Part shown: positions 1 to 8,987 of the stretch, piece after piece
Numbering within the stretch: position 1 is the first letter of the stretch
Layout: each line of letters opens with the position of its first letter
Assembly (NCBI GenBank): GCA_009746045.1
Contig: RPFO01001670.1
Coordinates: 1-34,788 of the forward strand
DNA: 34,788 nucleotides
Direction of reading: 5' to 3'
DNA from: Mesostigma viride
Taxonomy: Eukaryota > Streptophyta > Mesostigmatophyceae > Mesostigmatales > Mesostigmataceae
Made by a program: the position numbers and the translations under genes
The notes under the pieces: generated by a model
Told to the model about the DNA's origin: nothing
Databases searched by the model: none
Seen by the model: only the letters and a program-made list of their open reading frames with translations

Positions 1-505
1 TTGATGATAAGGGGGGCTCTCAATGTAAGGTTTCCACACAGCTGGGGTGTCTACACGTCATCCCTTTCCACAGATTAGCCTTTTCTGGTCCCCCTGAGGA
101 AGCCCTTTTTAATATCAGTGGCTTTGCAGACATTAGTCTTGGCCTGCTTGAGGTTGTGGAGGAATAGGGAGGCAGATCCTGAGTGAGTTTGTTGCAGCCC
201 AGTGTGTAGGTTTCCCCTTTGGCAGTGTGGATGTCCCCTTTAATTCTGTGACACATGTCTGGCATGGAAGATTGGGGAGCCCACTTTTTTGGGTTTGTTT
301 GAGAAAAATTTTAATCTGAGCTTTTTGGCTCCTCTGGCACGTCCCATGAAGGGGTGACAGGAGGTTTGTATTGAGGTTTTTGGGGTTGGGCAGGACCCAT
401 TCCTGCCTGGCTTGGTGGACAATGGATCAGCCTTGGTAAACCCTTTTTGTGTTTTGCATTCTTGTATGACGTGGGAGATTTGGTGGGGTGAGTGCATGTG
501 CTATG
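1..505 (-). other. Unassigned 3' part of a minus-strand retroelement
   Basis: This stretch lies downstream of the integrase on the same strand. It holds two short open stretches (minus strand, about 497-240 and 265-20) rich in Lys, Pro and Ser, with stops between them. I recognise no RT, RNase H or LTR. It is probably the decayed 3' part of the element that carries the integrase. The window edge cuts it, so an LTR could lie outside. Confidence 0.3.
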
Positions 506-1136
506 TCACTTACCCAGCCCAAAGGCTGAGGGATGGAGGAACTGGCTGTGCACTAACTTGTCCAGATCAGGGATCTCCTGGTGCATACGAGTGTTGACTG
601 CCTTGATGACAGCATCCATACCAGGGACAATACTGGAGAGAGGGATTTTAAAGTGGTCCAGAGGAACTGCACCCACCCCTGTGACACTGAGCTCATTAGC
701 TGAGATAAGCACCCCAGGATAGGATACAAAAGGTTCCCCCAACAAGGTGTTACCAGAGTACCCCCACCACCTGGAAGGGTTCTGAATACCAAGTATAGGG
801 AGCATCACTGTCCCACTACATCCAGTGAGCTTTGCCTGAGAAATCCTGCACCGTGCCCAAAATGAAGGTGCAATCTCAAGACCAGGGATGGCTTGTGCAC
901 TGATCACTGACCTGTGCCTGAGTGTCTATTGCCAGGGTCCAGGGGTCCTGACTAGTGCACACAGCTGAGACTTTTGCCAACCCTTCGGCCACAGCAGCTT
1001 GTTGCTTATGTGACCTGTGTAATGCTTGCAAGGCGACTGCCAATCTTGACCTCAGAGCGGGAGGTTGGCAGACAATTTGGTGCCTTGGGGCTGAGCTAAT
1101 GCTTCCAACCCAGCTACCTCGTGCCTGGTTAAGCAA
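506..1136 (-). pseudogene. Unidentified ORF downstream of the integrase, broken by a frameshift
   Basis: Two overlapping minus-strand frames (1136-876 and 907-506) read as one protein if a frame change is allowed near 900. The first part has an Ala/Leu/Gln-rich helical stretch (LAVALQALHRSHKQQAAVAE) that could form a coiled coil. The second part, about 130 residues, is mixed alpha/beta in composition with no repeats and ends in GLGK. I see no membrane anchor, catalytic motif or RT motif. It sits where LTR elements sometimes carry an extra ORF after integrase, but I do not recognise the family. It could also be part of the pol C-terminus. Confidence 0.3.
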
Positions 1137-1182
1137 TCCCCAGGTTGTGAAGTGGGCCTGGCTTCACTGAGGGTGGAAGGGT

Positions 1183-2319
1183 TTACAGAGGGTGCTGTGG
1201 TGCTGTCAACAGCAGTAATTGGTGGCTCAGGGCTACTGCTGGGCATGCTGGAGTTGCCAGATAGAATAGTGAGTCCATGCTTAAAGACTCTTCCCCAGGC
1301 ACGTCTGCCATGGGAGAATAATACTTCTTAATTCTATGACAGCTCACCCTGTGACGCTTCCCATTGATTTGTGCTTGACCTCCACGGTCTTGCTGTTTTT
1401 TGGTAAATCCACGGATGGTAACTGGACCTAGCCAAGTTCCAACCTTACCAAAGCTGTTTTCCTTGTAATAGAGAACTTGATCACCTTTTTGGAATACTGG
1501 CCTGGGATGGGTTTTATCTTTTTCTGCCAGTTTTGCTGAGGTTTGTGCACGTGCAGTGTTGTACAGTGCTATCACCTCTGGGGGATATACACCTGCCTGC
1601 AGGCCTGCTGGGATTACTTCACCCCACTTGGCATGCAAGACAGGTCTCATGTTTAGGGTTGTGCACATTTCATGACACCAGAGTGTGTCACAGTAGACCC
1701 CTGAAGTAGCATCCTTGGAAGGATGTTTGGCTAGTAGGGTTTTGACAGATCTGATGGTTCTTTCAATGACCCCCTGACCCTCATGATCTTCCAGCCCAGC
1801 AATCTCTATTGCTTCACACCCTTCCAGGTCAGTCAGACAAGAAAATTGTTGATCAAGCAAAATTCTGTCAACTGGGTAGAATCTGGGTAAAGCAATCATG
1901 AGTGCAACACGTAGCTGCCCTGCAGACATGCCAGGTAGGGGTTCCATGACTGTGAACCTGGACCATGAATCTTTTAGGATCAGGTAGGGTTGGACATCTT
2001 TGTTGATGTGCATCACATCCCCCACTATCATGCCTCTAGTGGTGGAAGGAGTTGCAGTATGCCATTTTTGAGGTTTGGGGCTATTGAACTGACATTCTTG
2101 ACAGTGTTGTCTAGCCAGTTTTACTGCATTCCTGAGTTGTTTTCCCATGCTACTACCCCCCAGCCGTCTGGCCAGTTCCTCAGCCACGGTTTCATGACCC
2201 ATGGCTAGGTGCAGCTGATGAGCAAGCTCCTTGATATCTATGGAGTTGTCAACAGTAGGGTTAGTGCTTTGATGTAAGGTTCCAGTACAGGGTGCTGGGA
2301 GGACAGTAAGGTTGCTGCC
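1183..2319 (-). pseudogene. Retroelement integrase (rve-type, DDE) with HHCC zinc domain
   Basis: The frame is open from after a TGA at 2322-2320 to the stop at 1183; the first Met is at 2202. Just before and after that Met is HLAMGH (HX4H), followed about 30 residues on by CQEC, which together make the HHCC zinc domain. The core has D in VGDVMHI (residue 62 from the Met), D in LLDQQFS (117) and E in GVIERTIRS (147). The second D to E gap is 29 residues, shorter than the usual 35. The C-terminal part has KGDQVLYY and TWLGPVTI, resembling the GPY/F region of Gypsy-type integrases. Integrase inserts the cDNA of LTR elements into chromosomes. No protease or RT lies between it and the upstream gag knuckle. 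An upstream frame change and lack of partners suggest a dead or internally deleted copy. Confidence 0.8.
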
Positions 2320-2394
2320 TCAAAATCAATTATGCCCTGGCTGCCATCCCCAATGGTAATGAGATCATCATCCTCAGAGTAAGCAAGGTGAGAG

Positions 2395-2690
2395 AACTCA
2401 CATTTGTTTGGGTAGCGAGGCCTGTTGCACCGGCTGCCTGGAGCTGGCCAGGTTGTGCCTCGTGTAGTGGCAGCCTGGGCAGAGATCCACATTGTTGACC
2501 AGTGTAGGGTTGTGGTTGCACTGGTTGCGGCTGTGCCCCGTCTGGAAGCACCTCAGGCACCTGACCCTTCCAGGGTTGCCAGGTTGCCTATTGTTGTTGT
2601 GTTGTTGTTGTTGTTGTTGCCCTGTTGGGGCCGGTTGTTGTTGTTGTTATTGCCCTGTGAGGGCCTGTTGTTGGTATTGTTATTGTTAAT
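2395..2690 (-). pseudogene. Gag nucleocapsid fragment: zinc knuckle after an Asn/Gln-rich tract
   Basis: On the minus strand, 2559-2518 encodes CLRCFQTGHSRNQC, a canonical CX2CX4HX4C zinc knuckle that binds RNA in Gag proteins. About 15 residues later comes CPGCHYTRHN, a second knuckle whose last Cys is missing. Upstream (2690-2580) the DNA is TTG/TTA repeats on the plus strand, read on the minus strand as Asn-rich sequence broken by RPQQG-like spacers. The integrase frame begins only about 100 bases further on, in another frame. It belongs to the same decayed element as the integrase. Confidence 0.7.
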
Positions 2691-2731
2691 TAATTAATCG
2701 CAGCTTTTCTTGTTTGTTCATTGTATTGATT

Positions 2732-3086
2732 GAGAGGACAGTATCTTTGCTGCCTCAAAACCCACCATGGTTTGGTAGCATTTTCGTTTGTTTGCTTGTA
2801 ATGAGAGGACAGCATCTGTGCTGCCTCAACACCAACCATGGTTTGGTAACAGTTTCGTTTGTTTGTTTGCAGTGAGAGGACAGCATCTGTGCTGCCTCAA
2901 CACCAACCATGGTTTGGTAACAGTTTCGTTTGTTTGCTTGCAGTGAGAGGACAGCATCTGTGCTGCCTCAACACCAACCATGGTTTGGTAACAGTTTCGT
3001 TTGTTTGCTTGTAATGAGAGGACAACATCTGTGCTGCCTCAACACCAACCATGGTTTGGTAACAGTTTTGTTTGTTTGTTTGTTTT
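2732..3086. repeat. 71-bp tandem repeat, five copies
   Basis: Units begin with GAGAGGACA at 2732, 2803, 2874, 2945 and 3016, a constant 71-bp step. Each carries GCTGCCTCAA, ACCATGGTTTGGTA and TTTCGTTTGTTTG. Copies two to five are nearly identical; the first is more diverged. Because 71 is not a multiple of three, successive units change frame. A related sequence occurs once at about 2296-2326 inside the retroelement coding region. Confidence 0.9.
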
Positions 3087-3727
3087 CTGTTAGTGTTTCT
3101 TGTTATTGCCTCCCGGTGCTGCTTGAGCGTTAGCACCAGCCATGTCTTTACCCGCAAGTACATGCGTTTGGTAATGGCTTCTGCCACTACTGCATGCGTT
3201 ATTGATTATGTGCGGCGGCTGGGCAAGCTCCATGTTTAGGGAGTTGACAGCAGTGGGTTTGATTAAGGGCCCTCAGCCCTGACATAGAGAGGATCAACAG
3301 TCTCCCTAGAGGGTAGAGGCTGTGCTGCCAAGAAAGCAACAATACCCTTACACTCATCCCAAATAAAATGGGGAGATCTGCGTTCAAAAGACATGACATT
3401 CATTCAGATAAGTCACGTTGGGGTGGACGGAGATACTTGTCTCGTTTGCATATGCCGTCCAGCCCAGGCCGCCCACCGCCGGCGATGGGGATAGGCCAGG
3501 AGTGCTTTTATCACATAACAGCTGGAGCGTTTCTATGCTCCTCATGCTGCAGCGATAGCTTTCTGTTTGGTTATGATATGTTGAAAAGATAGCCACCGCT
3601 CTTGAGCATTATATCAGAGCATGCATGAGGAAAGAAAGCAACGGACTTGCTTACGCTGGAAGCCCCAGGGGCCGGCGCGGGGCCGGTGCCTCCTGGGGGG
3701 TTGTTTTCCTGCCGCATTGCCGCCGCC
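3087..3727. other. No recognisable gene
   Basis: The sequence is of mixed composition between the 71-bp repeat and a GC-rich segment. Open stretches on both strands (for example plus 3368-3592, minus 3399-3199) show no known motif. On the minus strand, 3873-3571 would encode a Pro/Ala-rich stretch of the kind seen at Gag N-termini, which would suit the minus-strand element to the left, but the evidence is composition only. Confidence 0.3.
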
Positions 3728-4144
3728 ATGGCTGCTCCAGCAGTGGGTGCTGCTGTCGCAGCCGCCGGGGAAGAGGGTTGGTCGGTGCCCCGTAGGGGAA
3801 CCGGCTCCGCCACCGGCTGGCGCACAGGGGAGGGGGGTTGTTCGGACTGCCTCGCGGCAGCCGGACCCTCCACCTGGCTGGTATTGTCATGGTTGTTCTT
3901 TTGTTTTCTTTTTCTTTGTCTTCTTTTTGTTTTGTTGTTATTGCATGCAGGCGCACCGACATCAGCCGGTGCCCTGTTGTCTGGCGGACGACGCTGATCA
4001 TCATCGTCGTCCCCAAGATATAGTTTCTTTTTCTCTTTTTTTCTTTTCTTTTTTTTTTTTTTTTTCCAGTGCCGGTTTGAACCGTTGTTGAGTTTGATGT
4101 TGCTGAAGAGCGTTTATAAAATTCAAGTTAGGAATGAGAAATGA
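3728..4144 (+). CDS. Possible three-exon small gene, uncertain
   Basis: An ATG at 3728 sits in a strong start context (GCCGCCATGG). A frame of 51 codons reaches CTG|GTATTG at 3880. A pyrimidine-rich tract then ends in GCATGCAG at 3950. The next 24 codons (3951-4022) stay open up to a weak GT, and a run of T ending in CCAG at 4069 is followed by 25 codons to TGA at 4142-4144. All phases are zero, giving 99 residues rich in Ala and Gly with no known domain. The second intron would be only about 47 bp and its donor is poor. The T-run might instead be the poly(A) tail of a minus-strand retrocopy. Confidence 0.2.
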
Positions 4145-5090
4145 ACGACGTGATATATTGCTTGAGAACACTGTATGCTGTGAGCAATGAATTGCTTGGT
4201 TCATTAGAAAATAGGTTTACCCTTTATCAACGTTCCTCTCACCGGCTGCGCCAGTGACCGTTGGGTGCAGACCGTTGGCCCGACTAGGCCACCGATGACA
4301 GGTCGCCGTCTAGTCACTGCATCGTGCGATCACAGATCAATGCACGCTGCCGTACGGTCCCTATCTAGGATACTCTAGTACCGTCCAATGACAGGACACT
4401 ACGTATACTGGGTACTGACATCTGTCACGTACCTCAGTACCCAAAGTACCTATCTAGGGAAACGTATGCGACTCAACTAGCATTCCTATCTGCATAGCCC
4501 ACGTGGTATTTATATTCACATACCAACGTAGGTTTACAAGGCTTATTCATACGTTGTATTCACAATGCCTTTGAGACTTAGTCTCCAGCAAAGCATGGAG
4601 ACTAACTGGCACCACCCCAGCGGACTATAGGCAATATACCAGTAGTGTAGATTAGATAGGCTTAGCCTTTGCAAGTGGCCCACGCGCATGTGCGCCCATA
4701 ATGGCCCCCATGGATGATGCTTTCATTCAGTATTTAGCCGCGCCCAGCCTACAATGGGACCTCCCATGGATGATGCATTAAGAACTTAGCCATGCTATGC
4801 CTATGCAGGGAGTTACTCTCTGCTGAGATGCCATGTGTACACCAGCTATAGCCTAGCCACATAGTAACCTTCCACCCCATATGTCATGCAGGCCTTCTAG
4901 GCCCTCTCCTCAAGCCGCCAGGCTGGGTGCCGGTGCTTGTTTAGGAGGCATGAACCATCATGGCGGTGCAGGTCACTGCACCTTGTGCACCCAGAGCAGG
5001 TGATAGTTGTACATCCTCCACCTGCAGGTTGTCACCCTGATTGTATTACAAACCCATAGATGCCCCTTTCTCAGGGCTATGTGTTACATA
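4145..5090 (+). other. Non-coding stretch, probably retroelement 3' region
   Basis: I find no convincing ORF. It ends in a hairpin and TTAA repeats at 5092-5130 that resemble the tail of the RTE-like LINE fragment at 6572-6621, so it may be the untranslated 3' part of a plus-strand LINE copy. It is rich in short CTATCTAG/GTACC words. There is no polymerase coding sequence here. Confidence 0.3.
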
Positions 5091-5091
5091 T

Positions 5092-5130
5092 GCTCCCAAC
5101 GGAGCTATGATTTTAATTAATTAATTAATA
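5092..5130 (+). repeat. LINE-type 3' tail: CAAC-loop hairpin plus (TTAA)n
   Basis: GCTCC-CAAC-GGAGC forms a 5-bp stem with a CAAC loop, followed within a few bases by TTAA repeats. The inverted copy at 6572-6621 has the same loop and the same tail. Confidence 0.6.
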
Positions 5131-5328
5131 TGGGCAATTGGGACAGGGTACCTCCTACGCAGCGACCACCATCAGACTGTGGAAGTAACTTGTGCAGGAG
5201 GAGGCTGAGGAGATAGAGGCCGCATATATTAGCCCGGTCGCTAGCTCGCCGTTCGCTCCTCCGCCTGAGTTCGTGCAGCCCTCTCAGCTGGGGGCATAGG
5301 CGCGTGGCCGCCCACGCCTGACCCACCC

Positions 5329-6300
5329 TTGGGCAGGGCGTGGCCGCGGCGGGCCGGGGCTGGGTCCTGGAAGGGATCCCCGTCGGGTCTCCTTTTGAGC
5401 AAACGAGAGCTGGTCCAGATCCCCGCCACGGGCCGGTCAGGGTCGGCCCACGTGCGGAATGGAACCGAGGAGGAGGACTACGATCCCCCGTGTCCCTTTC
5501 CTAACGTGCCCACCTCCCTCCCAGCAAGGAGCACGCCCACCAATGCCAACTTCAGTCGGCTGCCCCTGGACGACCCCGGTTATGAGCATCCCACGTCCGT
5601 TCGCGTTCGGCGTGAGTCGGCCCCCTTTGCGTCGCAGCGGGTGTCCGCTGACTACGCGCCCCGCCGAGAATCCGGCGACTTCGATCCCGAGCATGAGGAG
5701 GACACCTAGTTTGTGTCCCAACGTGGACATGACCAGTATGCAGGACCGGGTTCGCACCAGGAGATGCGGGCGCGGCGTCACGAGCCCCTCACCTTTTCCA
5801 GCCCCGCGTACTGCAGAAAGGGCGGTCCGGCCTTGCGACCTGACCTGTCAAGGCCCCGCCTATGCCAGATTTTAAGGCGGTGCCCAAGCTCCATGCGGGC
5901 ATGACTCCCCGTGAGATCGACGAGTGGGCTCGTATGTGGCAGCAGCTGTACACCGTAATTGGTGTGAACACAATGAGTGGCAGCTGGCTAGCTACCAAGG
6001 TGCTGATCCCGTACGTGGTGATGATGTGCATGGACCCATCCGTGGTGGGTATGCTCAACGTCGAGAGTGTGGCCTCTCAGTCTTATTATCCGCGCATGGT
6101 GGAGGAGCTCCTGGATCGCATCCGGCGCAAGCTCATTCCACCTGGCTACCAGTTCACCGAGCGGTTCGAGTTCGCGCCTCTGCGCCAGGGCAACACTGAC
6201 CTGGCCGAGTTCCTCACCACCTTTGACTACTTTGCGGCGCGGCTGACCGGGGACCTGACGTGGACCGAGTCACAACGGTCTGAAAGTTCCAAAAAAGGAA
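5329..6300 (+). pseudogene. Truncated LTR-retrotransposon gag fragment
   Basis: The frame at 5862-6317 gives a Retrotrans_gag-like helical protein: a stretch around EIDEWARMWQQL, then repeated aromatic/Leu helices and FAPLRQGNTDLAEFLTTFDY. The preceding frame (5329-5709, open after the stop to 5904) gives an acidic, Pro- and Arg-rich Gag N-terminus. A stop at 5707-5709 and a frame change near 5870 separate the parts. The gag-like sequence ends near 6285, where composition changes abruptly to AT-rich DNA and the protein runs into a Ser/Lys tail. No zinc knuckle, protease or RT follows. Gag would form the particle that packages element RNA; this copy is broken. Confidence 0.55.
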
Positions 6301-6571
6301 TATCTAATTCCTCCTAGCTGCAGTAATATTCAGATTATGGTCAAACTTAGTGGCAAGCTTTCTTATGATACCTAGTTTTACTGTGCCAAGTTGCACCTTG
6401 GTTGGCCACCTGGTGCTCACTGAACAGTGACGTCCAAAAGCATAAAAAACACAAAAATCGCCAGTTTATTCATATTTAATTCCACAAACAACACAATTAA
6501 CGTCGGTTTGACCTGGAAATGGGCAGACACATTAAATAAATTATATTCAGCTCAAGTACTAAGTTGCACCC

Positions 6572-7310
6572 CTGAATTAATTAATTAATTAATTAATTAG
6601 ACTCGTGCTCCCGTTGGGGAGTCACGGAGCATTAACCCCGATGGATGGAGGGATGGGTGCAAACATTCCTACCGGTCTAATCTATCTACATTGGCTACAT
6701 ACTACATCTATCTAACAGCATTCTAACTACAACATCTATCTAGGCAGCCGCACGCTGCCCTAGGGGGAGCTATCTGGCGTGCCTCCCGCGGGATTGCACA
6801 CGCGGGCGCTTCCCCACTGGGGGGGCTCGTTGTCCTCTATGACCTGGGCCCACTTGGCCTTGTCCATCATCTTCTTCCAAATCACGGAGAGGCCTAGGCC
6901 CCCATGTCCTCTACTAGCTGTTCTTTGAAGGTGCGGGCCTTGCGGCGTCTAACATCACTGGGCCCAGCCCACGTCAGGAGGTGCCGGCCAGGCTGGGCTG
7001 GTCGCAGTCCTGCGGGGGGGCCACGAGAGGTGTCTACCTGGTTGGTGCGAGCTAGGTGCCCTACAAGCTGCAGGCGGCGTTGCTTAATGGTGCTGGTGAT
7101 ATAGGGCATGCCCTGGTACAGGTCCTCATTGCGGACATGAGCATGCAGCATATCCTACTCTGAAAATGGAACGCAGCATGCTGGTGACCGCGCCGTCCAG
7201 CTTGCGGGCCAGGTCGCCGGTGAGGGTCCACGTCTCGGCGCCATACGTGAGAACAGGAAGGACGAGGACCTTGAACAGGGTGCACCCCTGAAAGAGACGG
7301 GATGGCCAGA
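6572..7310 (-). mobile_element. 5'-truncated RTE-like LINE, 3' end only
   Basis: On the minus strand, about 7282-7140 reads VLPVLTYGAETWTLT followed by a helix ending MLRSIF, the classic end of RTE/CR1-type reverse transcriptases. After a frame change, 7151-6894 gives IKQRRLQLVGHLARTNQ, the RRxxxxGHxxR C-terminal motif of the same proteins. A roughly 270-base 3' untranslated stretch follows, then a CTCCC-CAAC-GGGAG hairpin (6621-6608) and TTAA repeats (6600-6572). The polymerase palm is missing, as expected for incomplete reverse transcription at insertion. Confidence 0.7.
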
Positions 7311-7784
7311 AATTATGCTGTCAACCGCCACATATACGGTCATTTGGAGCATTTCATGGATAATTAAATGCACTAAACAATGCAAATGAGCTCAGATGCC
7401 TGGAAATAAGCAAACACATTACTTGCAACATCTGCAGGCTGGCTGCAAGGTTGCACCCGCCCTGATTGAACACCAACTAACTACAAGATTCACTACAATA
7501 CGGTTCGTAGGAGACGCGAAATGAGTGAGAATGTTACCCGAGCGGTAACGAGGATTCGCACCGTTGATTTTAACATATGTTTCTTTTTTTGCGCCATTTG
7601 GCGAGCATCGACTGGAGCCTGAACCTAGCGGGGGGAATCGTGCGGGGGAATCTTGCGGGGAAAAATTCCAAACGTGAATTTAGCGAAGTCCTACTACATT
7701 TTTCCAGGTAAATAGGTGTACGTTTATTCCAAATATAGCCAGTAGTTAATCCCTGCTAAGCCTAGGGTATCAAGATGTCAGTGG
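7311..7784. other. Intergenic, probably LINE 3' flank
   Basis: There is no ORF with a recognisable product. The stretch contains a T-run near 7580 that could be the poly(A) tail of the minus-strand LINE, and the 13-mer TCCTACTACATTT (7689-7701) that recurs at 14444 and, inverted, in the 721-bp satellite. Confidence 0.3.
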
Positions 7785-8987
7785 CTAAAACGGAGCCTTA
7801 CTAGACCACGGAAGCCACTGGACTTCTAATGGGTTGTCATTGGGCATGTGGGTAAAGATCCTGTTTTTGCCCATGAGGTCATGAAAGATCTCAAGTGGGC
7901 TGGGCTTATCCTGGTCCGCGCCAGGGTCCCAGATTTTGTTTTGTTCATTTGCAACCATCCAGTAGCGTCGCATGCCGGAGTTCCATAGGTAAATGAAGCG
8001 TGAGAGAACCCCAGCTTTGTCGAAAACTGTGCGCCTATTGAACACCACATCATTTCGCACCGTCCAGATTGTATATAACATGCATGTGCGGAGCCATATC
8101 CACGCTTGTTGTGAAAAGGTGAGCTCAAGGCCAGGGGTGCCAGTGATGCCAAAGATAATTGAGCGGGTAGACACCGGTATGATAGGCTCAGATGTCCAGG
8201 CTGCCCATAAACCAATCAACCAGGTCCAGACTCCCTGGAGGTTACACCATAAAAATCGGTGTTCCACAGTTTCAGTGGGGTTGGTACATAAACATGTAGC
8301 AGGGTGGTGAAATCGCCGGTGGAGGATCTCCCCGACCCCGATGGACCGGTGCATCAAGAGGTGTTGTACGTCGGTCGCGCGGCGATCAATCAGCGGGTGG
8401 TCAGCGGCGAGGGTGATGTTGCGGACCCAGGTGTGGCCAGGCCACTCAGTAGCGCCCCAGCGTGTCCGTCCGGGGTGGAATTGATGGTTTTTATGCAGGA
8501 GCATTGTGTAGCCCCACTCTGCCGTGTACTCGTAAAGGCCTTTTACAATTCTGCTGTCACCCTGATTTAGCACCCAGCCAAATTCCACTGGATCCAATGA
8601 CAACATGTCCAGGCGAGTTGATCCCACATGTAGCCAAATAATAGCAGCGTCTGGAAGGTTGGGGTTGGGTTGGTATACACATGATTGTTCAAGGGACCAA
8701 GGTACAACCCGAATCCGGTGGCATAGCTGGGTGGGGAGGAACACCACTGCAGTTGTAAGTTGAGCCAGACAGCCATTGTGGCCGCTCAGCGGCGCCAGTA
8801 GTTGAACGTGCAGGGTTCCAAGGGGGAGTTCTGCGATCACCTTCCCCGAGCATGTTGCGGTCGTGCTGTATGGACAAAAGCAGCACCATTCACCAGCTTT
8901 ATAGGGGGCACGGGGAGAAGTCATGAGTGTGTGCCAGCGTGGGGGTATGGCTTGTACTAGCGCGGCCCAGGCAGCATAAGTAGGCAT
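7785..8987 (-). pseudogene. LINE ORF2 C-terminal region with zf-RVT domain
   Basis: This 400-residue open frame overlaps the end of the RT frame by 31 bases in a different frame, so one frameshift joins them. Its centre has ILHRRFHHPATCLCTNPTE followed by TVEHRFLWCNLQ, the CxC...E/H...C signature of the zinc-binding zf-RVT region seen after RT in plant and algal L1 elements. The C-terminal part is Trp-rich with aromatic helices. The domain is thought to help bind template or target nucleic acid. Its length and intact frame suggest decay is not very old. Confidence 0.7.

Noticed and set aside
2732-3086. CRISPR-like array (regular 71-bp periodicity)
   Set aside because: The whole unit repeats, with no short repeat/unique spacer alternation, and the context is eukaryotic retroelement.
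8304-8570. Plus-strand ORFs over the LINE (such as 8304-8570, 9642-10034, 10053-10478)
   Set aside because: Antisense to the recognised LINE ORF2 domains; no motif of their own.
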